DNA from: Marthasterias glacialis
Taxonomy: Eukaryota > Echinodermata > Asteroidea > Forcipulatida > Asteriidae
Direction: 5' to 3'
Assembly: GCA_911728455.2 (NCBI GenBank)
Contig: OU452228.1
Coordinates: forward strand, 8,048,129-8,112,128
DNA: 64,000 nucleotides
Shown: positions 45,509 through 57,158 of the stretch, one piece after another
How the letters are laid out: every line of letters begins with the position of its first letter
Numbering within the stretch: the stretch's first letter is position 1
The notes under the pieces: generated by a model
Seen by the model: the letters and a program-made list of their open reading frames with translations, nothing else
Databases searched by the model: none
Told to the model about the DNA's origin: nothing
Program-made: the position numbers and the translations under genes

Positions 45509-47376
45509 GAACAAACAAACAACCCAACCAGCAACCAAACAAGCAACCTAACAAGCAACCCAACAAACAAACAACCCAACAACCCAACAAACAAACAACC
45601 CAACAACCCAACAAACAAACAAACAACCCAACAAACAACCCAGCAACCTAACAAGCAACCCAACAAACAAACAACCCAACAACCCAACAAACAAACAACC
45701 CAACAACCCAACAAACAAACAACCCAACAACCCAACAAACAAACAAACAACCCAACAAACAAACAAACAAACAAACAAACAAACAAACAAACAAACAAAC
45801 AAACAAACAAACAAACAAACAAACAAACAAACAAACAAACAAACAAACAAACAAACAAACAAACAAACAAACAAACAAACAAACAAACAAACAAACAAAC
45901 AAACAAACAAACAAACAAACAAACAAACAAACAAACAAACAAACAAACAAACAAACAAACAAACAAACAAACAAACAAACAAACAAACAAACAAACAAAC
46001 AAACAAACAAACAAACAAACAAACAAACAAACAAACAAACAAACAAACAAACAAACAAACAAACAAACAAACAAACAAACAAACAAACAAACAAACAAAC
46101 AAACAAACAAACAAACAAACAAACAAACAAACAAACAAACAAACAAACAAACAAACAAACAAACAAACAAACAAACAACCCAACAACCCAACAACCCAAC
46201 AACCCAACAACCCAACAACCCAACAACCCAACAACCCAACAACCCAACAACCCAACAACCCAACAACCCAACAACCCAACAACCCAACAACCCAACAACC
46301 CAACAAACAAACAAACAAACAAACAAACAAACAAACAAACAAACAAACAAACAAACAAACAAACAAACAAACAAACAAACAAACAAACAAACAAACAAAC
46401 AAACAAACAAACAAACAAACAAACAAACAAACAAACAAACAAACAAACAAACAAACAAACAAACAAACAAACAAACAAACAAACAAACAAACAAACAAAC
46501 AAACAAACAAACAAACAAACAAACAAACAAACAAACCAACAAACCAACAACCCAACAACCCAACAACCCAACAACCCAACAAACAAACAAACAAACAAAC
46601 AAACAAACAAACAAACAAACAAACAAACAAACAAACAAACAAACAAACAAACAAACAAACAAACAAACAAACAAACAAACAAACAAACAAACAAACAAAC
46701 AAACAAACAAACAAACAAACAAACAAACAAACAAACAAACAAACAAACAAACAAACAAACAAACAAACAAACAAACAAACAAACAAACAAACAAACAAAC
46801 AAACAAACAAACAAACAAACAAACAAACAAACAAACAAACAAACAAACAAACAAACAAACAAACAAACAAACAAACAAACAAACAAACAAACAAACAAAC
46901 AAACAAACAAACAAACAAACAAACAAACAAACAAACAAACAAACAACCCAACAAACAACCCAACAAACAACCCAACAAACAACCCAACAAACAACCCAAC
47001 AAACAACCCAACAAACAACCCAACAAACAGACAAACAGACAAACAGACAAACAGACAAACAGACAAACAGACAAACAGACAAACAGACAAACAGACAAAC
47101 AGACCAACAGACCAACAGACCAACAGACCAACAGACCAACAGACCAACAGACCAACAGACCAACAGACCAACAGACCAACAGACCAACAGACCAACAGAC
47201 CAACAGACCAACAGACCAACAGACCAACAGACCAACAGACCAACAGACCAACAGACCAACAGACCAACAGACCAACAGACCAACAGACCAACAGACCAAC
47301 AATCAACCCAACAACCCAACAAACAAACAAAAACAAACAAGCAAACAAACAACACAACAAACAAGCAAACAAACGA
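45509..47376. repeat. 1.86-kb (AAAC)n satellite with AACCCAAC, ACAGACAA and ACCAACAG blocks
   Basis: Long pure AAAC blocks (about 45747-46173, 46300-46533, 46577-46945) alternate with AACCCAAC arrays (about 46174-46302, 46540-46580) and ACAAACAACCC repeats (46945-47028). An (AGACAAAC)n block follows at about 47029-47103, then an (ACCAACAG)n block at about 47103-47302. Three minus frames stay open for 570-650 codons (Leu-Phe-Val-Cys repeats). These are artefacts of a 4/8-bp period and should not be annotated as proteins. The tract starts exactly where the PLE reverse-transcriptase homology ends. Confidence 0.97.
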
Positions 47377-47930
47377 AGTGCAGAGTGGTTACCGCAATTA
47401 TTTTTATTTTTTTTTTAAATTAATCTGAAGATGTTTTGTTAAAGGTGAACCCCTGGCACTGCCAGAGCGACGAGCGAAAACACTCATTCGTTCTTCCGTC
47501 ATTTTAAGTATCAATTTGATATCGATACTTACAGACCTCTTGAATTGTTGATGTAAGAGTATCGGTTATTCGGTATCGCTTCATTGGTGTTGACACCCCC
47601 CCCCCACTCATGTAGCGAAACTAGTCTGACATCCTTCCGATTTCCAAGCTATATCTATGATTGCTAAAAGGGGGTTAGACAAAGACGGCCACGCCATGGT
47701 GGACGGGTGTCATATTACAGGACGAGGGAATGCAAACTGGAAAGCACAATTCCTCGGGGGTTGAAATATTGGACATTGGTAATGACCAGTTTATTAGGGA
47801 GTTAATGAATCATTATCGGAGCTCATTTCCTTCGTGTGAAGTTGATACACGGATCAATCAACCTTAAAACAGGTTTCCTGCGGTGCTTCCAATTGATAGA
47901 GGAGTATATGCAGATTTACCTTCAAAATGA
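47377..47930. other. Intergenic, no gene seen
   Basis: No feature beyond a C-run (about 47597-47606). PLE homology does not resume on this side of the satellite. Confidence 0.5.
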
Positions 47931-48010
47931 TAAATAAGAATAATAATAACTAGATTTTATATTGCGCTTTATTTACGGGCGTTTCAAAGCGCTTAATAAT
48001 ATATACACAG
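47931..48010 (-). repeat. Possible reverse SINE 3' tail
   Basis: AATAATAATAACTAGATTTTATATTGCGCT followed by CAAAGCGCTTAATAATATA is the usual look of an invertebrate SINE 3' end on the minus strand (tail (TTA)n, 'AAGCGC' motif). Only about 80 bp is recognisable. (The first string is quoted as two parts: a simple repeat and GATTTTATATTGCGCT.). Confidence 0.4.
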
Positions 48011-48092
48011 TTTTGTTTTTTATAAGTCGCAGATAGTGTTTAGCCCTTTGACGTTAGAACGAGCTCAGTAACTCCAGCAATAACGCTAAAAG

Positions 48093-48241
<149 letters not shown>

Positions 48242-49753
48242 ATGTATAAGGATGTGAATTACAAACCAAACACAGGCATATATCTGATCTGAGTTGATTG
48301 TTGAGAGCACTTGAAAAATGGTGGTTGGTCATGACATCTACTGGCGTGAATCTGTACCATAAATGGCGGACGTGGTACCGGTAAAATGATGCTCCCAAGT
48401 AGCTGATGATACGCGCTCTAGCAATCTCCCTCCGCAGCTTCACATCTTCCTGTTCCCATGCCCGCTAGTCACCATACCCGTCAATCAAATCAACAAGACA
48501 CACACAAGCGAACGCAGTGATAATTAATTTAAAACAGGCTTGGTATTTAATGTGTGAACCGCGTGCATTAGCACGCACTACATTCTCGATGGTAAAACAG
48601 CAACGCACCAATGGAAAACATGGCAGGGTGCGAGTAAAACACAAATAATGTCACGAGTTTGCACTTCTGATAATGAAATTAGGTGACCACGTGAAGTTCC
48701 CAGAGACACACAAAAGGCACATGCTTGTGTGCGAGTTTAAATCAAGTAGTACGGTTTCATCATTTAATATGGCTGTCACGATATCGTCCGCCCAAGGCTA
48801 CACCGTTCTTAAGTTTGAACCGTGTCTAGACTCCAATCAAGGATGCATTTAATTTAGAAAGAACCTTCCACACTGAAATGAAAACCACTGATTAAATACC
48901 TCTTGCTTACTTTAAATGTACACATTCGTCCAATAGTCTTAATCTTTAGGCTGGGTGTTTATGAAGCATTTGTACAGCAATCGCTTAAAATCTAAAAAAA
49001 AAAAAAAAATGAAACAAAACCGTGGGAAAATGTTTATTTTATTCATTTTATGTAGAAAGGCAAATTTGGAACCATTTCTTGATTGGCATACCACTTCACT
49101 ACCTTTAGACAGTCGGTCATTGTTATAAGTTTCCAAACTGCGCACCCCTTTAAGCGCAATTTTAAAAACACAGTATTTGGTAAAGACAGCCAGAGGGGAT
49201 GAGTGGGTGTCCATTGTCGACACCCTGAATTTGGTAATGTGCTGCTCATCCTGTCTTCCCTGTCAAATGACATTCAAAAGTAATGTAATGGAGCAGTTTG
49301 GACACCCGTTTGCAAATTTATACGATTTTCCATGTTATGGCTTTAATACCTATACTGCTGTGCATGTTTTATGTACACTATCTGTAACCACCACGACGTT
49401 CGTTTTTGAGCATTTGTTTGACTTTTTTTTCTAGTTGAAGACGACACTTACTTTCAATTTAAAAGAAATATACACAATACATCACATCTGTTATCGTTCT
49501 CATTTATGTACATGTCCAAGGTAAAACCAATATTTCAACTGTTTTGCTAGGATGGTTATTACGTGAAACAAACTTTCACAGGTTTGATTTTGTAAGCATA
49601 CGTTTTTGTTTTTTGTTTTTTGTTTTTTTACAAAATGTGGAATGATGCATTAAAAATAGCCATTTTACTGAGCTCTCACAGTGCCTTTAACATTGTTTAT
49701 ACACCACTCGACATGTTAAGAGCGCAGAATTATTATGCAGTAAATGCAAAAAA
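48242..49753. other. Intergenic, no gene seen
   Basis: No exon supported. Short poly-A at 48993-49009. Confidence 0.5.
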
Positions 49754-49944
49754 GGGTCCAATTTCATAAAGCTGACCATCAGCAGGAAGTATTGGTTAAC
49801 ATTATTCACACTGCCGAGCAACAGTTAAAGAGTCAAGTCAGGCACCACGTAATATAAATGACATGACATTTTCACCGTACTCCCGCTAAGCATTGATTGT
49901 AGTTTAAGTGCTGAGCAAGTAAGGGAGCTTTGTGAAATTGGACC
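49754..49944. mobile_element. GGGCCC fold-back MITE family, copy 3
   Basis: Starts GGGTCCAATTTCATAAAGCT and ends AGCTTTGTGAAATTGGACC, the near-inverse. Arms match 11632-11873 and 37579-37793 at the ends, with GCTAAGCA/TGCTGAGCA-type words inside. Confidence 0.75.
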
Positions 49945-51838
49945 GATTTGCCAGTGTGCACCGTCGTGGACTTCCAGTGCTTGCTGGAAGTTTGATTAGT
50001 TTATGTACAATTTATACGCTACCATTCTATATTAAGTCACTCAATAAATGCAATATACAGGACAAAAAATGTGTACACAGACCTCAATATATGCATTATG
50101 TGAATATACATTGTGCATTATATAATAGATTTAGATATAGAAATATAAATATTTTTTTCATCAAAAGCAACCGGCATTGATGATAAGTGTAATCAATTAA
50201 TCAAGTGTAAGTAATTACTAATAAACCCATTGTACTGTCGAGCTGTTTAGCAGGTGGTCGGGTCTTTTGAAAGTAAATTCCTGTCCGTCGGTGAGGCAAC
50301 TCGTGCGCGATTAAACGAATATCCACATTGTGTAGGGACTTGACGAAGAATGTTCAGCTTCTAATCAGATGTCGCACCAAATTGTGCAGGGGGGGATCCG
50401 CAGTCAATAGTGTCACTGCCTGCGATAACTTTCTCGCCGCAGCGATACAACCACATTCTCAGCTGCGAAACCGCCATGGAGCCGTCTGGCCCTACACACC
50501 TGTACACATCGCCAAGGGCCAACTACCTCCCGCACAAACCGGACAGATAAAGACATTGGATATTTAAGAAAATTGATGGAGATGTATAATAATATTTTGT
50601 CTGGGCGATGTCGGGACTACATTGAGAGTACTTCATCTTATGCTAATTTGTTTCAAAGAAATATCGAGCTATCGTTGTATCCTGTAAACAGTTGATGAGT
50701 CATAGCACTATAATACAATAGTTTCACCTCAGATTTTACCACATACACACAAAAACGCACATTAAAGTGTGTTGTAATAATTGTGGTCTTGTTCGTCACT
50801 GGTGAGAAAAGCTAGCTGCATTTGCTATAACTTAAAGGTTTTAGTAATAACCTTCCAGCAACTTTCTTCGATTAAACGGATAATTCTGCCTTTTTTGAAA
50901 ATGCTCGTTGCCTGTACGAACGTAGCGTCAGAGGGTATAATTAGATTTGGATTGAAATGTCTTTAGTGAAATCCTCAAATAAAGAGCTACTCGAAGGTTG
51001 CATGGGTTAATGAAAAACAGGACAAGAAATCTGGTGAGCAGCACGTTTATTAAATTCTAGTATGAGCAATTTAATTGAGTTAAATATTCCCATTTTCTCT
51101 GGAAATGGAGCATAAATCTTATCGGTTCAGGTTGTTTGTCACCGATAGTCCTGTAGACTTATTACAAAAGTTCTTATGGTCAAATCCAGCATTCGTGAGT
51201 TAAGACTTTTCGCGTATAGTCTCCGGGCTAAACCTTCTGGAAATAAAGCCCTAACTGTACAATCATACAGCGAGATATTTACTGCTGGTCTTTCAAGTGG
51301 GAAAACTAGAAACTAAAAAAAAAGCTGGAGGGTATCCTCTCGCAGTATCCAGTTGCTGTGAGGTTCGAATTAACCCAAAGTCCCCGTAAACCCTACGTCA
51401 TTTTAGGAGATAAATCCACAGCAAGAGGGGGCCTTAGGCCACCATGGGAGAACAGACTGTAATCGCCTTTTCGAAAAATGAAAAAGAAAAAAAAAATACC
51501 GCAGTCTTTGTTCCGACTGGTATGGATTCAATTGCACGTGGAAAGAGATACTATTCATCCAGCGTTGTAAACGATACTTGCTTTTGCATTTTTTCCCCTT
51601 CAAAAGCGTGCCGTAGGAGGGCGGATAATCTTCCTTTCAATATCGCGTTTATTTCTTAAGTAGCAGATCCCTTGCCAAATTTCGAGACGGTGTGGCGAAA
51701 CATATCTACCGAAAGACCGGAAAAGATCGCTGGCGGATCCCCTTATGGTTTGGCTTTCTTTGCTTATGGGTATCACACCTGTCGTAGATTTGTATTCGTC
51801 AGAAACAGGTAGGCCTATTTGATTGCGTTCTGTTATAA
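49945..51838. other. Intergenic, no gene seen
   Basis: No exon could be supported. Open frames at 49932, 50328 and 50781 lack motifs. Confidence 0.5.

Positions 51839-51899
<61 letters not shown>
51839..51899. repeat. (A)n(CA)n microsatellite
   Basis: About 17 A followed by about 22 CA units. Confidence 0.95.
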
Positions 51900-51900
<1 letters not shown>

Positions 51901-54817
51901 CCAAGTTGCATTGAAGAAGCGATGACTAACTGAGCCCTTATTGCTGCTGGAACAGAGTTAGTGAGTGCGAGATTGGTGCTGGTACTAAAAGTAAAAACTC
52001 AGAGAGAAAATATGCCTTGTAGTATGCAGCCATAGAAATGAGGATTTGAAGTGAGGATTTTATTCGCTTTAATGTAAGACAATTATTGACTGATGTTTGG
52101 CATAAAGTGGTTTTGGCTTCATCTTGAAAAGATAAGGGTTCTACAGCGGTTCATCAGTCAGAATGTACCATAGCTCCTCATCTATAACCAAATCGATTTG
52201 AAAACAAGCATGGCTCAGAATCGCCATCGATCGGGGGGAAAAAGTATTAACGATTTATATGCAAGTAATGAAATTGCTACAAATTGAAATGGTGTGATTA
52301 CCTGACCATGTTCTTTTTGCGAACAACAACAAAAAATAATGTACATATTATCAATATCAGTGGCCGTCATTAACGTAAAATCATGCTCATGGTGACGAGT
52401 CAAAACGCGTGTGATATATTGGGGAAAAAACACCTGTTGTGGTTCCCAAGCAAGAAGGGAATTTACAAGCTTTTGATGTGAAAGGACATTAAAAAAAACC
52501 ACGAGATTGTTACAGTCGTCAGCCGCAAGGCATCGAACTCCCTAGATAAATCATAAGACAACACTAAGGTTGTTACTGCAATGTTCCTGCTATACGTCAA
52601 ACTTCATCATCTTAACTGACGTTGCAAAAAAGAAAAAAAAAAGAAAAAAAAGCGCCCTAGCATTTTCTTGTTTTACATACATATATATTTCATATTTTCC
52701 CCATTGCTCTGGTTAGCAACGCAGAAGTAAAACTGACATTTCGCGGTGAGGATTATTAAAATCGATCGCTAGTGTTTCTCTCGCGTCGAAGGCCTTTGCG
52801 AGTGTTCACTTCTTTTCCAGATTTCTGCGGAGTCGTGAAATAATGTCGCCGCGAGCTACTTTCAGCCCATGGGATTCATAAAGCTGCAGCCACGTGACAC
52901 TTATCCGTCCAATCCGGATGGCTTACCCTTGCAATCACGGTAGTCCATCAAGAATCCCATCAAACAACAAATTGTGCTTACAAATCGCATGAATGACTAC
53001 CACGTGGACAGAACGACAACGTTTTATAACAATCTGAAAACATACCGGTATGTTTTAAAAGAAAGAAGAAGAAGAAAAAAAACGACTGCAAATTAATTTG
53101 TAATATTATATTTCGATGTTACATAATCAGCTAATGTCAATTTCATGTGACATAATGGATTGGGGTGTAGTACATTGTGTGCTAGGGTACACGAAGCTCA
53201 TCCATGCGGACACAACTTTAATAATATACGGTTGTGACTACACGGGCTTGTTGTCTCAGTCAATCTGTCTGTAACCCTTGATAAACGTCAACGGACAAAA
53301 TGAAACCAGACCCCCACAGCAGCCAGACACTTAACTCACCAAGCACAGAGGATTCACAAGCAGAGTCTGTTCTTGTTTTTGTTTGGCGTAATTTTTTTTG
53401 TTCTTCTATTTTAGGACTAAACTAATTTGGGTAAACCAAATCACACACGTCAATGCACTATTCTCTGAGCGCCTATTAGCCAAGATACATTTTTTTTTAT
53501 ATTACAAACCTGAAAATCCAGACCTAGTATTCTTGCCATAAATAGTGAATTAGTGGCACAAACGGGAAATCTAGAAAAAAATATCCGCAACAAACGAATA
53601 ATTATCATAATGTGATATTCAATGGCGCGTGATAAGAGGCGAAGAAAGTACTTTTTTTTTAAATTGTCTGTATGGACATTATGGACCAGACACGAAACCA
53701 AGTCTTGCATCCGTAATTATATAAGTCATGTCGCCGAGGATAGATTCATCCTTTGCTCGTACCGTTGACAGAAATCTTTTGGGGACTGTCACAAAAACGA
53801 ATTTGCATTTTTAAATCTAAAATGTATACAGCTGAAACTCGCATACATATTGCATTGAGAAATGTGATGTCTGAAATGTTAACTTTTTGCAGACATGTTC
53901 TAGCCTATAGTATGTTTTCGAATAAAAATGTGTCATGGTAGTTGGTAGAAGAGTTGCGCACGCAATGTTCAGAAGTTTTCAAGATATGGAGGTTAGTCCG
54001 TGTCTGAAAACTCACAGGCTACGGCTTGGAAAATAATACGTGTGCCTATATGGAAGCCGCTGGCTAGCGGCTGCAGTCAATTCCCATAGACTCGTGTGTT
54101 ATTTACGGCCGTAGAGCCAAGTAATTCGGATAGGCCCCATGTTGAAATCAATATAGGTGGACGTAATGCAGTCTGCAGATCACCCGACTGTACCTAACCT
54201 GTATCAGAGTTTGACGAGAGAAGATATATCACCTCCTTGCATAAGGATTAACATAGAGTAGTTCAAATAGTTCTTCATAGCTGTCTTTCAAAAAGTAACC
54301 ACGTATAAGGTGCTATTGGTTTGAATGAATCAAATATCACATTTGAATCTTTGATTGGTTCTTCAGGTTTTTTTAATGGTTTATTGATCTCTAGTCTTTT
54401 TCATCAATTTCCCCCCAAAATCATCACAAGAATAAAGAGTATCCACAATTTTTTTTTTGTGTGTGTGAACATGTCGCTTTAATATCCACTAGTGCTTGGT
54501 CTACCCAATGATTTAAAGGGCGTGCAAAACATCGGCAAGTCCTTCGAGGATGGGACCTCAGAACTAAAGCAGGTTTACCTTACCTTGAAACCGAAAAATG
54601 CTGGGTAGTTGAACCATTATGCAGCACTTTGCATCCGTTTCGTGCACATCAAGCAAAATCAAAATAAAATGCCGAGCATTGATTTTTTTTTTTTTTCATT
54701 TCAAATTGTGTCCAGCGAAACGCAGGAAATGATTTGTAGCCGAAGCAAGTGATTAGAAGAGGGTCTTGCACGTGATGTGAATGCATTACCGTGCAATATT
54801 AACTCCCCTCCCCAAAG
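51900..54817. other. Intergenic, no gene seen
   Basis: A-rich purine tracts at 52625-52655 and 53055-53085, T-runs at 53652 and 54450. No exon seen. Confidence 0.5.
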
Positions 54818-55487
54818 ATGCCTCGTGCACTTCATGGAGTTAACATTAACTCCGTATTGCACTTGGGTGATAGGTGCGGCTGCACTTACATCGATTCATC
54901 TAATGCATTTCTATCGTTCACAATAAAACAATGTATATTTAAGTATTTGCAGTGTCTCCAATATTTGTTGCCCCTAATGTCGTCATTGTATTTGTCCAAT
55001 GTCGCTTCAGTCCGTCTGATTTTTTGCGTCGCCATGGTCGTATCAAGTTTAGAGGGGCAGTGATTGTGAATGTTTTAAAATTCCACCTGGTTTATGTACA
55101 GTCGGTGTGAGGCTAATGGAAAGTCAACAGAATGCTGTTGGATATCTTGGTATCCATATCCAGCGGAATACGAGCCGGTTTATATTCCACATCATAAACA
55201 TACCTAATGGAATGGATCATAACTGCGATAGTGTCTTCCCTGTTAGATATGGAGTGCAGATTCTGCTGCCTGTCAAAGAGGTGCTTTTCGGGAGTGGCTT
55301 GTCCCAAAGTTGTTCAAAAGTTTTGTTTTTAGAAGGAACTACTTGTCGAAATACCCTGCTAACTTGTTGCCCTTTTTATGGTAAATCTCTGCTCAGATAC
55401 GATGTTCAAATCTTTCGGTCCCTTCTTTCGCTGGTAACTGTTGGTGGTCTGTACGTAGTGTTTTTATGGAGCGATACCAATCATAGT
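54818..55487 (-). other. Presumed 3' flank / 3' UTR region of the GPCR gene
   Basis: Lies directly downstream of the receptor stop codon on the minus strand. A plus-strand frame at 55107-55496 overlaps it but has no domain. No convincing AATAAA on the minus strand was found within the first few hundred bases, so the transcript end is unknown. Confidence 0.4.
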
Positions 55488-56696
55488 TCAATGTGATCCG
55501 TCTTTTTTTACTTTGGATTCTTGACTCTCACCACGCAGATGGCTTAGCTGTACGGTTGAGGGCGACTTTGATTCATTTCGACGGTCTTGCTTCCTACTGA
55601 AGGCTCGCAAGAAGGCTTGGCGGTACCTCGGGTTGGTCACATTGTAGATGATCGGGTTCACTGCCGAGTTGAGGTACATCATCACCCGGCAGAACTGGGC
55701 CCAAGTCCGCCGGGTGGCGTTCTCGCTCAGCCCCTTCCACATGATCATCTCCGAGAGGGATGTTACCTCGAACGGGGCCAGACACAAGAAGAAAATGGTC
55801 CCGTTGGCGATCAGCATGCGGCTCACCCGATCCCGCATCTCGGTCTTGCGCTCCCGGGAGTTCTGGCGGGTGGTTTTGGAGACCCGGTCGTTCAGGGCCC
55901 GGAATATATTCACGTAGATTATGATATTCCCTGACATGGCGAACAAGAATGGCAGGGCCTGGGCACCATCCGTAACATACGCGATCCAATCGGTTTCCGA
56001 TGTCGGCATACAGGTCTCAACGTACCGTGGGTTCTTGATGTACTCCATAAAATCCACATTGGGGTTGTTCGTGGTGTAGTAGTACAGTTTCTTAGCCATC
56101 GACTTGGATGGTATTAAGAGGGCCCCCAGAATGCAACACACCAGCCAAGTTGCCGAAATTAGTTTCAACGCTCTTTGCTTACTGTTTAGTTTGTAATCGT
56201 GCGGTCTACACACAGCGTAGAAGCGGCCCACGGACACTAACGTTACCAACGTGATAGAGGTATAGTAACACCATCCTTTGACAAAGGCAAGTATGATGCA
56301 CCCCACTCTACCCTTGGACGATTCGTCGTACATGATTGGATTGTTCACGTACATGCCAATCTTCTCACCTATGGCGGCGCTCAGGAATAAAATATCTGCC
56401 GCGGCTAGGTTTATGAGATAGAAATTCACCACGGTGCGCATCCAACGAACCCGGAACACCACAAAGAGAAAGGCTAAGTTACCTACCAGCCCGATGCACA
56501 GGATGGTCGGCATGATGCGTGTAATCAGGATTAGTTCTGACGTGTGGTAGGATAAACTCTCTATGGTATAGAAGTATTCTAGATTGGGCATAGCATACGT
56601 GTCCGAATAGTCGGTGTAGTTGTGATCCAGTTGGTACTGTGTCAAGTTACGTTGGTCCTCCATGGGACCTAGCGATGTGATGTCCGATACATTCAT
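55488..56696 (-). CDS. Class A (rhodopsin-like) G protein-coupled receptor, peptide-receptor type
   Basis: A seven-transmembrane receptor of 402 residues in one uninterrupted frame, expected at the plasma membrane. Numbered from the ATG at 56696: glycosylation sites N2, N17 and N26 precede TM1 (about 55-82, with GN at 72-73). TM2 carries LAAAD (D101). C133 at the top of TM3 can pair with C229 in loop 2. TM4 has W184, TM5 P249 and TM7 NPIIY (347-351), followed by an amphipathic helix 8 and a basic, Ser-rich tail. The third loop is strongly basic (Gi/Gq coupling possible, not assignable). Oddities are that the DRY motif is GRF (157-159) and CWxP is CLAP (305-308). I chose this ATG because the frame upstream begins only at a GTG, the next in-frame ATG is 11 codons further in, and the context is GAGATGA. 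Overall resemblance is to neuropeptide receptors (TRH/neuromedin-like), but the ligand is unknown. Confidence 0.94.
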   Translation of the reverse strand: MNVSDITSLGPMEDQRNLTQYQLDHNYTDYSDTYAMPNLEYFYTIESLSYHTSELILITRIMPTILCIGLVGNLAFLFVVFRVRWMRTVVNFYLINLAAADILFLSAAIGEKIGMYVNNPIMYDESSKGRVGCIILAFVKGWCYYTSITLVTLVSVGRFYAVCRPHDYKLNSKQRALKLISATWLVCCILGALLIPSKSMAKKLYYYTTNNPNVDFMEYIKNPRYVETCMPTSETDWIAYVTDGAQALPFLFAMSGNIIIYVNIFRALNDRVSKTTRQNSRERKTEMRDRVSRMLIANGTIFFLCLAPFEVTSLSEMIMWKGLSENATRRTWAQFCRVMMYLNSAVNPIIYNVTNPRYRQAFLRAFSRKQDRRNESKSPSTVQLSHLRGESQESKVKKDGSH

Positions 56697-57115
56697 CTCT
56701 GCAGTCGGTAACGTGGCAACAACGTTAAAAAAAGAAGAAGAAACACACACCGTTATCTCTTGCAGAACACCGATTCCATCTTAGTGTGACAACCTGATTT
56801 GTTCCTCGTCGGTCTTTGTAGAACTTTCGCAGGTTGGATGTGTCAACCACAGCCGCACTCAAGGACTGGGGAAAAGGAAAATCGACAAGTCCGAAGGTAA
56901 GTCTATTGTGTGATTGTCTGGGAGCTAGCTAGACAGCCACCACACGGTCTGCACGAGCTAGGTGTTCATCCGTCTGTTAAAACTTGCCTCTTTTGAGGGC
57001 TGAGGCAGATGTGGCAGCGTATAAAAACGAATAGCAGCGGGAAAGCAGGCGACAAGCACAGCGATACACTGATGCACAGCACCAGCCAACCACTGCGCCG
57101 CATCGCCGTCTGTCT
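56697..57115 (-). other. Presumed 5' UTR of the GPCR, with uORF
   Basis: Between the TATA box and the start codon. It contains a 9-codon upstream ORF (ATG at 56779, stop at 56753). Just before the start codon a pyrimidine tract (TTTCTTCTTCTTTTTTT) leads to CTGCAG at 56699, which resembles a 3' splice site. An intron ending there would place the exon boundary 2 nt before the ATG. No good donor is evident within the leader, so splicing from a more distal exon or no splicing remain open. Confidence 0.45.
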
Positions 57116-57143
57116 TCTCATTCGTCGTTCAGCCCACAGAGTC

Positions 57144-57158
57144 TATATAGCCACGCCC
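57144..57158 (-). promoter_or_regulatory. TATA box and GGGCGTGGC element upstream of the GPCR
   Basis: On the minus strand GGGCGTGGC (57158-57150) is followed at once by TATATA (57149-57144), giving a predicted start near 57115. This is a good core-promoter arrangement in the right orientation for the receptor, about 450 bp before the ATG. Confidence 0.5.

Noticed and set aside
45421..47364. 647-codon open frame (and two others of 570-580 codons) on the minus strand
   Set aside because: Entirely generated by the (AAAC)n satellite. The 4-bp period gives Leu-Phe-Val-Cys repeats in all minus frames. Only the last 115 codons overlap real PLE sequence.
45509..47376. CRISPR array
   Set aside because: No spacer/repeat alternation. 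It is a continuous short-period satellite in an animal genome.
55107..55496. 129-codon plus-strand frame downstream of the GPCR
   Set aside because: No recognisable domain or splice context, and it overlaps the presumed GPCR 3' UTR.
55587..55989. Plus- and minus-strand frames of 89-131 codons inside the GPCR
   Set aside because: Shadow frames caused by the GC-rich codons of the receptor's C-terminal half. No domains.
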